Shown here: piece by piece, positions 1 to 9,803 of the stretch
How the letters are laid out: every line of letters begins with the position of its first letter
Numbering within the stretch: position 1 is the first letter of the stretch
From: Lachnotalea sp041821265
GTDB lineage: Bacteria > Bacillota > Clostridia > Lachnospirales > Lachnospiraceae
Assembly (NCBI GenBank): GCA_041821265.1
Contig: JBGUEQ010000004.1
Coordinates: 67,295 to 131,294, forward strand
Direction: 5' to 3'
DNA: 64,000 nt
Notes under the pieces: model-generated
What the model was told of the DNA's origin: nothing
Databases searched by the model: none
What the model saw: only the letters and a program-made list of their open reading frames with translations
Translations under genes and position numbers: made by a program

Positions 1-367
1 CACAAAGCTCCCATGCTTTTTGGGTCCCAACTTCTACCCCTTCCTTGCCGGAAACCACTATAATTGCCGCATCAGCCGCACTAGCCGCTTCTTCTACTTC
101 ACCAATAAAATCAAAATACCCTGGAGTATCCATTATATTAATTTTATAATCCTTCCAAGGAAGTGGTACAAGGGATGTATGAATGGAAAATTCTCTTTTC
201 ACCTCTTCCTTATCAAAGTCACTTAATGTATTTCCATCCCTAATATTACCGATTCGATTAGTAAGTCCTGATAAATGTGCCATGGCTTCGACAAGTGATG
301 TCTTACCACAACCACCATGCCCTAAAAGAACTACGTTACGAATTTGTTTTGTCTTATAAATGTTCAT
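1..367 (-). CDS. Elongation factor G-like GTPase, N-terminal part
   Basis: About 122 residues are visible; the gene runs off the left edge. The start ATG at 367 follows AGGAGG. The P-loop GHGGCGKTS (residues ~16-24) and G3 motif DTPGYFDF (~81-88) identify a translational GTPase. The GHGGCGKT form, rather than the AHIDAGKT of canonical EF-G, points to the second EF-G-like family of Clostridia, whose role is not settled. It probably acts on ribosomes in the cytoplasm. The family call is firm, but paralogue identity needs the rest of the gene. Confidence 0.85.
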   Translation of the reverse strand, partial: MNIYKTKQIRNVVLLGHGGCGKTSLVEAMAHLSGLTNRIGNIRDGNTLSDFDKEEVKREFSIHTSLVPLPWKDYKINIMDTPGYFDFIGEVEEAASAADAAIIVVSGKEGVEVGTQKAWELC

Positions 368-795
368 AAAAATTCCTCCTATTCATACTCAAAGTACTGC
401 TTTATGCATTTACTGCATAATAGGTTGAAAGTTACTAACAAATTAAACTATTTTATTGCTATAGGCAAATTCTTTATCTATATTTTACTAAATTTCTATA
501 TAATTTACAAGTTTATTGTATTAATTGCATATAAAAAATATATTGCAGTTTTATATTTTATTTATACATTTTAAATAGTTTGTATAACTTTATTTTATCT
601 ATATATATTACTTTTGCAAATACGGCAAAAACTCATTTATGCTTTAAAGCGTTAAACTTTAAAGCAATAGAGTATTGACATATTCGTAATGCTGTTATAA
701 ACTAGTAATTACTATACAAACAGTTTTTCAGGTGCCTAGGAATATACTGCCTGGTGACTTTTCTGTTAATAACTATAAGGAATGAGGATTTTAAA
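368..795. other. Intergenic region between EF-G-like gene and aroF
   Basis: A 428-base AT-rich gap between divergent genes. I see no convincing gene in it. It holds the aroF-side promoter at 675-703 and presumably the leftward promoter of the EF-G-like gene. Confidence 0.6.
675..703 (+). promoter_or_regulatory. Sigma-A-type promoter for the aroF operon
   Basis: TTGACA at 675-680, a 17-base spacer and TAAACT at 698-703. Transcription would start near 710, giving an untranslated leader of about 85 bases before aroF. I see no T-box or other clear riboswitch in that leader. Confidence 0.65.
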
Positions 796-1809
796 ATGAT
801 AATTGTAATGAAACCAAATGCACCACAAAGCTCAATCGATAATGTTGTAACTATTATTCAAGCAAAGGGTCTTGATACTCATATTTCAACTGGTAAAGAA
901 GTAACTATTATTGGCGTTGTTGGTGATAAAACTAAATTGCAAACAGACAATCTTGAAATTGCTGTTGATGTGGATAAAATAGTTCCTGTTACGGAAAGCT
1001 ATAAATTAACGAACAAGAAATTTCATCCAGAACCTTCCATTATTAAAGTTGGTAACACGCAAATTGGTGGTAACACACTTACTATAATGGCTGGACCTTG
1101 TGCCGTTGAAACGGAAGAACAGCTGTTATCAATTGCTCACGCCGTAAAAGCTTCTGGCGCCAATTTTGTTAGAGGGGGCGCATACAAACCAAGAACTTCC
1201 CCATATTCCTTTCAAGGACTTGAAGAAGATGGTCTTCGTTTCATGAAAAGAGCTAGTAACGAAACTGGACTTGCCACAATTTGTGAAGTGACCAGTCTCG
1301 AAGCCATTAATGCTGCTGTTAAATACGTTGATATGATTCAAATTGGCGCACGTAATATGCAGAATTTCTACCTATTAAAAGAAGCTGGTAAATCTGGTCT
1401 TCCAGTATTATTAAAACGAGGATTAGCCGCTACTATTGACGAATGGTTAAATGCTGCTGAATATATTATTGCAGAAGGAAATCCAAATGTAGTATTATGT
1501 GAGCGAGGCATCCGTACCTTTGAAACTACAACTCGAAACACCTTAGATCTTAGTGCTGTTCCAGTCGTGAAAGAAAAGACTCATTTACCAATTATTGTAG
1601 ATCCAAGTCATGCTACTGGTGTTCGCGCCTATGTAAAACCTCTTGCAAAAGCCGCTATTGCTGCCGGTGCAGATGGATTAATGATCGAAGTGCATAATGA
1701 CCCTGCTAAAGCACTGTCTGATGGTCCACAATCGCTTACATTTGAGCAGTTTGAGGCACTTGCTAACGAAATACGTCCATATGCAACTCTTTCAGGGAGG
1801 ACTTTTTAA
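796..1809 (+). CDS. aroF: 3-deoxy-7-phosphoheptulonate (DAHP) synthase
   Basis: Condenses PEP and erythrose-4-phosphate to DAHP, the first step of the shikimate pathway. The 337-residue protein has an N-terminal ferredoxin-like segment (1-~75), typical of the Thermotoga/Bacillus class and used for feedback control, then the barrel with GPCAVE (~100), RGGAYKPRTSP (~130), QIGARNMQN and DPSHATG. I chose ATG 796 (MIIVMKP) because GAGGA lies 7 bases upstream; an upstream in-frame start at 754 has no such site. The stop overlaps tyrA by one base, so the two are translationally coupled. Confidence 0.95.
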   Translation: MIIVMKPNAPQSSIDNVVTIIQAKGLDTHISTGKEVTIIGVVGDKTKLQTDNLEIAVDVDKIVPVTESYKLTNKKFHPEPSIIKVGNTQIGGNTLTIMAGPCAVETEEQLLSIAHAVKASGANFVRGGAYKPRTSPYSFQGLEEDGLRFMKRASNETGLATICEVTSLEAINAAVKYVDMIQIGARNMQNFYLLKEAGKSGLPVLLKRGLAATIDEWLNAAEYIIAEGNPNVVLCERGIRTFETTTRNTLDLSAVPVVKEKTHLPIIVDPSHATGVRAYVKPLAKAAIAAGADGLMIEVHNDPAKALSDGPQSLTFEQFEALANEIRPYATLSGRTF

Positions 1810-2906
1810 TGAATGCTTCACAGGTTGGCTTTATTGGCCTTGGTCTAATTGGAGGTTCGATTGCCAAAGCAATTAAGTCCAAGTACAAAACAATTCACAT
1901 AACAGCCTATGATATAAATTCCAATGCGCTATTGCTTGCACAAAAGGAAGGTATCGTCGACACAGTTGCTTTAGCTGTTGATGATACCTTTGAGAATTGT
2001 GATTTAATATTTTTATGCGCTCCTGTTTCTTATAACATAACTTACCTAACTTCGCTCAAGGAAATTATTAAATCTGACTGCATTTTAACGGATGTAGGCA
2101 GTGTTAAGACTAGTATCCACGAGAATATAATTAAACTTAACTTGGAAGAAAATTTTATTGGTGGACATCCTATGTCTGGCTCTGAGAAGATAGGCTATGA
2201 ACATGCAGTTTCACACCTTATTGAGAATGCCTACTACATCTTGACTCCTTCTTCCAACGTAAACGAAGAAAAAATTAATTTCTATAGCACTTTTGTTAAA
2301 AAACTAGGTTCTATTCCACTTGTTATGGACTACAAAGAACACGATTATATTACAGGGGTTATCAGTCATCTTCCTCATATTATCGCTGCAAGCCTTGTCA
2401 ATTTAGCAAAAAATAAAGATTCAAAAGATCATATTATGAAAAATATTGCCGCCGGCGGATTTAAAGATATTACAAGAATTGCATCTTCTTCTCCAACCAT
2501 GTGGCAACAAATTTGTTTGGAAAATAAAGATAATATTGCATCACTGCTAAGCGACTACATTAATGAATTAGTGCAAATAAAACAGTTAATTGAAGCTTCT
2601 TCTAGTGGTGATTTATATGAAATGTTCGATAGTGCCTCTGAGTATCGAAATTCAATTTCTAATGCATCTCTTGGACCAATTAAGGGGATTTATGAATTAT
2701 ACTGTGATATAATAGATGAAACAGGTGGAATAGCTACAATTGCAACCATACTTGCAAACAATTTAATTAGTATTAAAAATATTGGCATTATTCATAACCG
2801 AGAATTCATTGATGGTGTACTTCGTATCGAATTTTATGACGAGGATTCTGCTAAACGTGCATTACTCCTATTAACAAAATACAGTTACACGGTTCATGAA
2901 CGATAA
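1809..2906 (+). CDS. tyrA: Prephenate dehydrogenase with C-terminal ACT domain
   Basis: Oxidatively decarboxylates prephenate to 4-hydroxyphenylpyruvate for tyrosine synthesis. The 365-residue protein has an N-terminal Rossmann motif GLGLIGGSIAKAI (residues ~9-21), GGHPMSGSEK (~118-127), the helical domain with ISHLPHIIAASL, and a C-terminal ACT-like segment from about 295 (ETGGIATIATILANN) that would bind an amino-acid effector. The start overlaps the aroF stop (TAATG) and is preceded by GGGAGG. It lies between aroF and aroA in the same direction. Confidence 0.93.
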   Translation: MNASQVGFIGLGLIGGSIAKAIKSKYKTIHITAYDINSNALLLAQKEGIVDTVALAVDDTFENCDLIFLCAPVSYNITYLTSLKEIIKSDCILTDVGSVKTSIHENIIKLNLEENFIGGHPMSGSEKIGYEHAVSHLIENAYYILTPSSNVNEEKINFYSTFVKKLGSIPLVMDYKEHDYITGVISHLPHIIAASLVNLAKNKDSKDHIMKNIAAGGFKDITRIASSSPTMWQQICLENKDNIASLLSDYINELVQIKQLIEASSSGDLYEMFDSASEYRNSISNASLGPIKGIYELYCDIIDETGGIATIATILANNLISIKNIGIIHNREFIDGVLRIEFYDEDSAKRALLLLTKYSYTVHER

Positions 2907-3012
2907 ATATTTCTGTTTATGAGGGCATTATTTTTAACGCAGGACGATAAGTATAATCTTAATTTCACTTGTTTTACATTTATCTTTTATAATAGGAAGG
3001 AACTCGATACAA

Positions 3013-4287
3013 ATGAATTTAACAAAAGTTTCGAAATTAAATGGAGAAGTTACTGTTCCAGGTGACAAATCAATATCGCATAGAACTATTATGCTAGGTG
3101 CACTAGCGAAAGGAACTACAGTAGTTTCAAATTTTTTACAAGGCGCTGATTGCCTCTCTACGATTGATTGCTTTAGCAAGATGGGCATTGATATTGTTAA
3201 CACACACAATACGGTTCAAATTAAAGGAAATGGCTTACACGGACTTAAGAAGCCTTCTCAAATTCTTGATGTTGGAAACAGTGGAACTACCACGCGAATT
3301 ATGTCTGGTATATTAGCAGCGCAATTTTTCGAGACTAGCTTAACAGGTGATGCATCCATTCAAAAACGTCCGATGGGAAGAATTATAGACCCTTTATCAC
3401 AGATGGGTGCCTCTATTACAAGCATTCATAACAATGGTTGTGCTCCCCTTCTCATACAGGGTTCTCCTTTAAAAGGAATTCATTATATATCTAAAATAGC
3501 ATCTGCTCAAGTTAAGTCTGCTATCCTTCTTGCTGGTCTTTTCGCTGAAGGTGAAACAAGTGTTACAGAACCATACATTTCAAGAAATCATACCGAAATA
3601 ATGCTAGAGTATTTCGGTGGTAATATAACAACTACTGATACCACAGCTACTGTAACGCCCAATCCTACACTCATTGGACAGGAGGTTATAATACCAGGAG
3701 ATATTTCCTCCGCTGCTTATTTTATAGTAGCTGGGCTTATTATGCCTAACTCTGAAATATTAATCAAGAATGTTGGCATCAACCATACTAGAGATGGAAT
3801 CATTAAAGTTTGCGAACAAATGGGTGGTAATATTACCCTTTTAAATATCAATAATGCAAATGGAGAAAAAACTGCTAATATTTTAGTAAAATCGAGTTCA
3901 CTACACGGTATAGAAATAGGTGGCAGTATCATATCAACATTAATTGATGAACTTCCTATCATTGCAGTCCTTGCATGTTTTGCAAACGGTAAAACCATTA
4001 TTAAAGATGCTGCGGAATTAAAGGTAAAAGAATCAAATAGAATTGATGTTTGTGTAGATAGTTTATCCTCTATGAATGCTGATATAATAGCAACTGAGGA
4101 TGGAATGATAATAACTGGCGGTAATTGCCTTCATGGAGCAACCATAGACAGCAAGATGGATCACCGCATTGCCATGTCATTTGCCATCGCCGCATTAATG
4201 GCAGAAGGTACTACTACCATTAACGGTAGTGAATGTGTTAATATTTCATATCCATCATTTTATGATGATCTGACAAGTCTTCAATAG
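3013..4287 (+). CDS. aroA: 3-phosphoshikimate 1-carboxyvinyltransferase (EPSP synthase)
   Basis: Transfers enolpyruvyl from PEP to shikimate-3-phosphate. The 424-residue length is usual. The conserved sites are PGDKSISHRTIML (~16-28), GNSGTTTR (~92-99), the substrate-loop KESNRID (~346) and DHRIAMSFAIAALM near the C-terminus. AGGAAGGA precedes the ATG. The gap to tyrA is 106 bases with no terminator seen, so aroF-tyrA-aroA probably form one transcript ending at the hairpin just after this gene. Confidence 0.95.
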   Translation: MNLTKVSKLNGEVTVPGDKSISHRTIMLGALAKGTTVVSNFLQGADCLSTIDCFSKMGIDIVNTHNTVQIKGNGLHGLKKPSQILDVGNSGTTTRIMSGILAAQFFETSLTGDASIQKRPMGRIIDPLSQMGASITSIHNNGCAPLLIQGSPLKGIHYISKIASAQVKSAILLAGLFAEGETSVTEPYISRNHTEIMLEYFGGNITTTDTTATVTPNPTLIGQEVIIPGDISSAAYFIVAGLIMPNSEILIKNVGINHTRDGIIKVCEQMGGNITLLNINNANGEKTANILVKSSSLHGIEIGGSIISTLIDELPIIAVLACFANGKTIIKDAAELKVKESNRIDVCVDSLSSMNADIIATEDGMIITGGNCLHGATIDSKMDHRIAMSFAIAALMAEGTTTINGSECVNISYPSFYDDLTSLQ

Positions 4288-4300
4288 ATTTTTTAGCTAT

Positions 4301-4347
4301 AAAATAAGCGATTGCACTATGTTTTCATTAGTGCAATCGCTTATTTT
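4301..4347. terminator. Bidirectional terminator between aroA and the PilZ gene
   Basis: A perfect 19-bp inverted repeat (4301-4319 with 4329-4347) around a 9-base loop. A- and T-runs at the outer arms let it work for aroA (+) and for the convergent queA-PilZ transcript (-). Confidence 0.9.
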
Positions 4348-4383
4348 ACATATCTTTATAAATTTTAAAACTCATATTCCTCA

Positions 4384-4731
4384 TCAAACACTTGTCAAAT
4401 TTTCCTCAACACATTGGTAAACATCAATACGGAACTTCTCGTTTTCTGATAAACCGATAAATTCCCCTCCATAATATACCATTTTCTTCTCTGGTTGATC
4501 TGTTTTTCTAACAATTTTAAGAACTACTTGTATTTTCTCCTTCGTCCAGATTGTTATTTCAGAATCAAAAAAATGACCTAGTTGTAAATCCTCACATGAA
4601 TAAAATCCAATCCCTTCCCTTGATAAATCATGCACATCTACAATAAATTTCTTTTTATCTGGATTATCGCATTGCCTCAACTGAATAATTAACTCAAGGT
4701 CACTTCTTTTATATTTTCTTTTTTCAATCAT
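4384..4731 (-). CDS. PilZ-domain protein, putative c-di-GMP receptor
   Basis: A single-domain 115-residue protein. The N-terminal KRKYKRSD supplies the arginine-rich RxxxR-like half, and DLSREGIGFYS (~34-44) the D/NxSxxG half of the c-di-GMP site; YYGGEFIGL follows near the end. Such proteins bind c-di-GMP and alter motility or surface traits, but the target here is unknown. It lies 21 bases after queA on the same strand, so it is probably cotranscribed. Confidence 0.8.
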   Translation of the reverse strand: MIEKRKYKRSDLELIIQLRQCDNPDKKKFIVDVHDLSREGIGFYSCEDLQLGHFFDSEITIWTKEKIQVVLKIVRKTDQPEKKMVYYGGEFIGLSENEKFRIDVYQCVEENLTSV

Positions 4732-4752
4732 TCACTCATCCCCCATATTAAA

Positions 4753-5778
4753 TTATCTTATAAACATTGCATCTCCAAAGCTGAAAAAACGATATCTTTC
4801 TTTCACCGCAATTTCATATGCATTTAAAATATTTTCTTTACCAGCTAATGCAGAAACAAGCATTAATAAAGTGGATTCTGGTAAATGAAAATTAGTAATT
4901 AATCCATCAATTACTTTAAATGTATATCCTGGATAAATAAATATTTCAGTCCAACCTGAAGTTGACTTTACAAATCCATTCTCATCAGCAGCAGATTCCA
5001 AGGTTCTACAACTTGTAGTTCCTACCGAAATAACTCTATTTCCCCTCTTCTTTGTATTATTTATCTTTAATGCTTCAGCTTCTTCTATACAGAAAAATTC
5101 CGAATGCATATGATGCTCTAAAATATTTTCAACCTTAACCGGTCTGAAGGTTCCAAGTCCCACATGAAGTGTCACTCTTGCAATTTCTACGCCTTTAGCT
5201 TCAATTTGATCTAGTAATTCATTCGTAAAATGTAGTCCAGCTGTTGGTGCTGCTGCCGACCCTTCATGTTTGGCATATACCGTTTGATATCTATTCTTAT
5301 CTTTAAGTTCGTGGGTAATGTATGGTGGTAGCGGCATCTGACCCAATTGGTCCAAAATCTCTTCAAATATACCTTCATATTCAAATTTGATTACACGATT
5401 CCCTTCTTCAACAACATCAACCACTTCTCCAACCAGCAAGCCATCACCAAAGATAATGCTGGTTCCAATTTTAGCTTTTTTACCTGGCTTTACCAATGTT
5501 TCCCAACAATTATCTTCTCTTCTCTTTAACAACAATACTTCTATTTTACCTACGTTGCCATCTCTGTTTCCAATCAACCTTGCAGGAATAACTTTTGTAT
5601 CATTAATTACAATACAATCTCCTGGATTTAAATAATTTATAATTTCTTTAAATATATGATGTTCTATATCCCCTGTTTCTTTATTCAAAACAAGGAGTCT
5701 TGAACTTGATCTATCCTCAATGGGATCTTGTGCTATCAGCTCATGAGGTAAATCAAAGTTAAAATCTTCTAATTTCAT
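4753..5778 (-). CDS. queA: S-adenosylmethionine:tRNA ribosyltransferase-isomerase
   Basis: Moves the ribosyl part of SAM onto preQ1-modified tRNA, giving epoxyqueuosine. Motifs: FDLPHELIAQDP near the N-terminus, GDCIVINDTKVIPARL, EGSAAAPTAGLHFT, VGLGTFRPV, GTTSCRTLES and NFHLPESTLLMLVSA. I chose ATG 5778 (MKLEDFNF) because GGAG lies just upstream and the product is then 341 residues, the usual length; a GTG five codons earlier lacks a site. Confidence 0.96.
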   Translation of the reverse strand: MKLEDFNFDLPHELIAQDPIEDRSSSRLLVLNKETGDIEHHIFKEIINYLNPGDCIVINDTKVIPARLIGNRDGNVGKIEVLLLKRREDNCWETLVKPGKKAKIGTSIIFGDGLLVGEVVDVVEEGNRVIKFEYEGIFEEILDQLGQMPLPPYITHELKDKNRYQTVYAKHEGSAAAPTAGLHFTNELLDQIEAKGVEIARVTLHVGLGTFRPVKVENILEHHMHSEFFCIEEAEALKINNTKKRGNRVISVGTTSCRTLESAADENGFVKSTSGWTEIFIYPGYTFKVIDGLITNFHLPESTLLMLVSALAGKENILNAYEIAVKERYRFFSFGDAMFIR

Positions 5779-5793
5779 TATATCTCCTACCAC

Positions 5794-6166
5794 GTAACTA
5801 ATTACTTAACTATTCTTTGTTTAAGGCAAATTACACGATTCTTACCTAACATATTTTCTTATAATTCACTCTATAGTTTGTACATTAAAAACTACATTAA
5901 GTAATATTACCGTATTTTTCTTATAATAACAACCAATATGATACATATAGCAAAAATTTTATAATATTTATATTTTTTTTATAATTGTTCTACATAATAC
6001 ACTTCATGCAACTCTTGTTTATACAATTTCTATACAACAAAGTGTCTGCTTGCAGACACTTTCGCTATTAAGCATAGTTGTTTATACATTATGATATAGG
6101 GCATAAAAGGTATTTTTTCCCTAATACCAGCTGATTGTTACGCACTTTGTGCTCCCACAATCCTAA
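5794..6166. other. Intergenic region upstream of queA
   Basis: About 370 bases, very AT-rich, with no gene I can support. A small hairpin (GTGTCTG/CAGACAC) lies around 6040-6060. The queA promoter must lie on the left side but I see no clean consensus. Confidence 0.5.
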
Positions 6167-6266
6167 AAACATGAGAAATCCGCCCTGTTCGGGCTACTTT
6201 CTCATGTTTCAGGGTCCCAAGTCATATTTTTCATGCATGCATAAAAAACATGACCTTTTGACCCTG
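6167..6266. repeat. Two adjacent structured hairpins after pheT
   Basis: The first hairpin has a perfect 12-bp stem (6167-6178 with 6198-6209) capped by GCCC-TGTTC-GGGC. The second has CAGGGTC (6210-6216) pairing with GACCCTG (6260-6266) around an inner stem GTCAT/ATGAC and a CATGCATG core. They abut with no gap. They may end the pheST transcript, but the ordered two-arm form also resembles an intergenic repeat element. Confidence 0.6.
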
Positions 6267-6274
6267 GTATCATT

Positions 6275-8698
6275 TTATTGTCTTAATTCAATTTCTAAAT
6301 TAGCAAGCTCTTTTAATATCTTATTCATTGAAGCATTTACATCAGCATCTTCTAATGTTTTATCTTTTGCTCTAAAAGTTATAGAATAAGCTACTGATTT
6401 ATAACCCTCTTTAATCTGTGACCCTTCATATATATCGAATAATTTATAACTCTCTAATATTTTTCCACCTTTGGCTTCAATAATGCTTTCCACTTGACCT
6501 ACTAGAATTTCTTTCTTCATAACCATGCTAATATCTCTGGTTACAGATGGATATTTGGCTATTCCCTCATATTTACGGTCAAAGGTAGCAGCCTCTACAA
6601 TAACTGGCATATCAATCACTGCTATTGTTATACTATCTTTAATATTATAATTATCTCCAACTTCTGGATGAACTTCACCAAGATAACCGATTACTACATC
6701 TCCATATATAATATCTGCCTGTCTTCCCGGATGTAAAAATGTTTTTTTATTGGTAGGATCATATTTTGCTTTTTGTTTCATTCCTACTTTTTCTAAAAAT
6801 TCTTCTACTACACCCTTCATTGTAAAGAAATCACCTTCACCATACATTCCTAGAGTAAACTGCATTCTTTCTTCCGGAATTTCTGTTACAGGTAACTGTT
6901 TCGGTAAATAAATATTACCAAGCTCATATAAGCGAACATCTTTATTTCGTCTGTTATAGTTGGTTGATAATGAAGTTAACATACCATTCAAAGAAACTGT
7001 TCTCATGATACTAAAGTCTTCTCCAAGAGGATTAGAAATCACTACCGCTTTTCTCATCTCTGAATCAGCAGGTAATAATAATTTTTCAAATACCTTTGGA
7101 CTTTCAAAAGCATATGTCATACTCTGACTAAAACCACAATATTCCGCAATATTTCTAGCAACTTCTTCAATTCGTAATTTGAATGGAAGTTTTCCCGTTG
7201 TTGCTTCGCCTGTTGGAAGCGTAGTTGGAATATTATCATATCCAAAAAATCTTGCAACTTCTTCTGCTAAATCTGCTGTGCAACTGATATCTTGTCTCCA
7301 TGAAGGAATGATAACTTCTTTTGTACTTTCTTCATAGCCCAAATCAATATTTCCAAAATATCCAATCATAGTAGCTTCATCAATTTCAGTACCTAATAAT
7401 TGATTTATTCTATCTGCATTTAATACTACACGATTACCTTCGTGTTTATTTTCATAAATATCAACGGTTCCTCCGACTACTTCACCAGCACCTAATTCAA
7501 CCACCAACTGACAAGCTCTATCAATTGCTAGTTTTGCTGTATTAGGGTCAAGGCCTTTTTCAAACTTAGTAGAAGCCTCCGTTCTAAGTCCAACCTTTTT
7601 ACCTGATTTTCTAATATTGGTTCCATCAAAACATGCTGCTTCAAATAGCATAGTTGATACATTATCCGTAATCATTGAGTTTTCTCCACCCATGATACCT
7701 GCAATACCAACCGCCTTCGTCCCATCACAAATCATTAAAATGGTATCATCGATTGATCTCTCTTGTCCATCTAATGTTGTGAATTTTTCATCCTTTTCAC
7801 CACAGCGTACAATAATTTCTTTTCCATCAATTGTATCTAGATCATAAGCATGCATTGGCTGACCGAATTCTTCCATTACATAATTCGTGATATCTACAAT
7901 ATTATTGATTGGTCTTATTCCATGAGCAGCAAGTCTTCGTTGCATCCATTCTGGTGATGGAGCAATTTTAATATTCTTCACTACCTTTGCACAATATCTT
8001 CTGCAAAGCTCATTGTCTTTTACTGTTACTTTAATATAATCATTTACATCTTCATTCGTTTCTTTTACTTCTACTATTGGCGGAATGAATTTTTTACCAA
8101 ATGTAGCTGCTGCTTCTCTTGCAATACCTAACACACTGAAACAATCTACTCGATTTGAAGTAATTTCGTACTCAACCACTATATCATTTAGTCCCAATGC
8201 TTCTACTGCGTTATTACCCACGATAGCATCTTCACTAAAAATATAAATACCTTCTTGGGGTGCATTAGGGTAAAAATCTCTTGTGCTTCCTAATTCTTCA
8301 ATAGAGCACATCATGCCATTTGATTCAATGCCACGAAGTTTACCCTTTTTAATCTTAATACCGTTTTCGGGTAATGCACCGCCATCGTGTCCACCGGCAA
8401 CTTTTCCACCATCTAAAACAACTGGTACTTTATCACCAACTTTTATATTTGAAGCTCCCGTTACAATTTGAGTAAGCTCAGTGTTACCAACATCTACTTG
8501 GCAAACAATTAATTTATTTGCATCTGGATGACTTTCAATTGATTTGATTTGTCCTACTATTATATGTTCAAGATTTTTATCTAAAACTTCATAGCACTCT
8601 ACTTTAGTGCCCGACAAAGTCATTGCGTCCATATATTCTTGTGCATTTGTATTTAACTCGGGCACATAAGCTTTTAACCATGATAATGATGTCTTCAT
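6275..8698 (-). CDS. pheT: Phenylalanine-tRNA ligase beta subunit
   Basis: The 807-residue subunit of the alpha2-beta2 synthetase. Domains in order: N-terminal start MKTSLSWLKAYVPEL, a tRNA-binding OB fold (~40-155), the B3/4 editing region (~210-390), B5 (~405-475), a synthetase-like fold (~480-680) and the C-terminal anticodon-binding FDX-ACB domain (~710-807). GGAGG precedes the start. It lies 17 bases after pheS under T-box control. Confidence 0.97.
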   Translation of the reverse strand: MKTSLSWLKAYVPELNTNAQEYMDAMTLSGTKVECYEVLDKNLEHIIVGQIKSIESHPDANKLIVCQVDVGNTELTQIVTGASNIKVGDKVPVVLDGGKVAGGHDGGALPENGIKIKKGKLRGIESNGMMCSIEELGSTRDFYPNAPQEGIYIFSEDAIVGNNAVEALGLNDIVVEYEITSNRVDCFSVLGIAREAAATFGKKFIPPIVEVKETNEDVNDYIKVTVKDNELCRRYCAKVVKNIKIAPSPEWMQRRLAAHGIRPINNIVDITNYVMEEFGQPMHAYDLDTIDGKEIIVRCGEKDEKFTTLDGQERSIDDTILMICDGTKAVGIAGIMGGENSMITDNVSTMLFEAACFDGTNIRKSGKKVGLRTEASTKFEKGLDPNTAKLAIDRACQLVVELGAGEVVGGTVDIYENKHEGNRVVLNADRINQLLGTEIDEATMIGYFGNIDLGYEESTKEVIIPSWRQDISCTADLAEEVARFFGYDNIPTTLPTGEATTGKLPFKLRIEEVARNIAEYCGFSQSMTYAFESPKVFEKLLLPADSEMRKAVVISNPLGEDFSIMRTVSLNGMLTSLSTNYNRRNKDVRLYELGNIYLPKQLPVTEIPEERMQFTLGMYGEGDFFTMKGVVEEFLEKVGMKQKAKYDPTNKKTFLHPGRQADIIYGDVVIGYLGEVHPEVGDNYNIKDSITIAVIDMPVIVEAATFDRKYEGIAKYPSVTRDISMVMKKEILVGQVESIIEAKGGKILESYKLFDIYEGSQIKEGYKSVAYSITFRAKDKTLEDADVNASMNKILKELANLEIELRQ

Positions 8699-8715
8699 TT
8701 TTTATCCTCCATCTA

Positions 8716-9735
8716 CTAAAATTGTTTTAAGAAACGATAATCGTTTTCGTATAATAATCTCATGTCATCTATTTCATATTTCAATAATGCAATACGTTCT
8801 AAACCAACACCAAATGCAAAACCTGTATATACTTCTGGATCTATCCCACTCATTTTCAGAACGTTTGGATGAACCATTCCACATCCTAGTATTTCTATCC
8901 AACCTTCACCCTTACAGAAACGACATCCTTTACCTCCGCACTTATAACAAGAAACATCTAATTCGGCACTTGGTTCGGTGAACGGAAAATAGTGTGGTCT
9001 GAATTTAACTTTCGTTTCTGGTCCAAATAACTGTTTTGCGAATTCTGCTAACGTTCCTTTTAAATCAGCAAATGTAATGTTCTTATCAATAACAAGCCCT
9101 TCAATTTGATGAAAGGATGGTGAATGAGTAGCATCTACTTCATCAGCACGAAATACTCTTCCTGGTGCAATCATTCGAATTGGCAATTCTCCTTTTTCCA
9201 TAACATGAACTTGTACTGGTGATGTTGCAGTTCTTAGAACTAAATCACTATTGATATAAAATGTATCCTGTTCGTCCTTAGCTGGATGGTTTGCTGGAAT
9301 ATTTAATGCTTCAAAATTATAGTAATCGTCCTCAATTTCTGTGCCTTCTACTACTTCGTATCCCATTCCTATGAATATTCTTTCCACTTCTTCTAAAGCA
9401 ATTGTATTCGGATGTCTGTGACCTAAGGCATTCTTTTTAGCTGGAAGTGTTACGTCGATTACTTCATTTTTTAATTTTGCATCTCTAATTGCTTTTTCCA
9501 TTTTACGTTTTGTTTCGTCTAATAACTCTTCAATGGCTTGTCTCGTATCGTTCACCATTTGACCTACCATAGGTTTTTCTTCTGCCGGTACGTCTTTCAT
9601 AGCTTTTAATACCGATGTAAGTTCGCCCTTTTTCCCTAAGAATAAAACTCTAACCTCATTTAATTTGTCTAATGCCTCAGATTCTTGAATTTGTCTGAAT
9701 GCTTCTGCTTTAATATTTTGAAGCTTTTCCTTCAT
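8716..9735 (-). CDS. pheS: Phenylalanine-tRNA ligase alpha subunit
   Basis: The catalytic subunit, 339 residues. An N-terminal coiled coil (1-~90) for tRNA contact is followed by the class II core with NHPAKDEQDTFYI, motif 2 in GRVFRADEVDATHSPSFHQ, and motif 3 GFAFGVGLERIALLKY. A cysteine cluster CYKCGGKGCRFCKGEGW is as in many Firmicute PheS. AAGGAG precedes the ATG. First gene of pheS-pheT. Confidence 0.97.
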   Translation of the reverse strand: MKEKLQNIKAEAFRQIQESEALDKLNEVRVLFLGKKGELTSVLKAMKDVPAEEKPMVGQMVNDTRQAIEELLDETKRKMEKAIRDAKLKNEVIDVTLPAKKNALGHRHPNTIALEEVERIFIGMGYEVVEGTEIEDDYYNFEALNIPANHPAKDEQDTFYINSDLVLRTATSPVQVHVMEKGELPIRMIAPGRVFRADEVDATHSPSFHQIEGLVIDKNITFADLKGTLAEFAKQLFGPETKVKFRPHYFPFTEPSAELDVSCYKCGGKGCRFCKGEGWIEILGCGMVHPNVLKMSGIDPEVYTGFAFGVGLERIALLKYEIDDMRLLYENDYRFLKQF

Positions 9736-9803
9736 AATAATTCTCCTTCCTATATTTACAATAGTGACACGAATAAATTATCGACATTGTTCTATTATTC
9801 GCG

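Noticed and set aside
368..795. A riboswitch or T-box upstream of aroF.
   Set aside because: No T-box core sequence or clear aptamer fold is present in the ~85-base leader.
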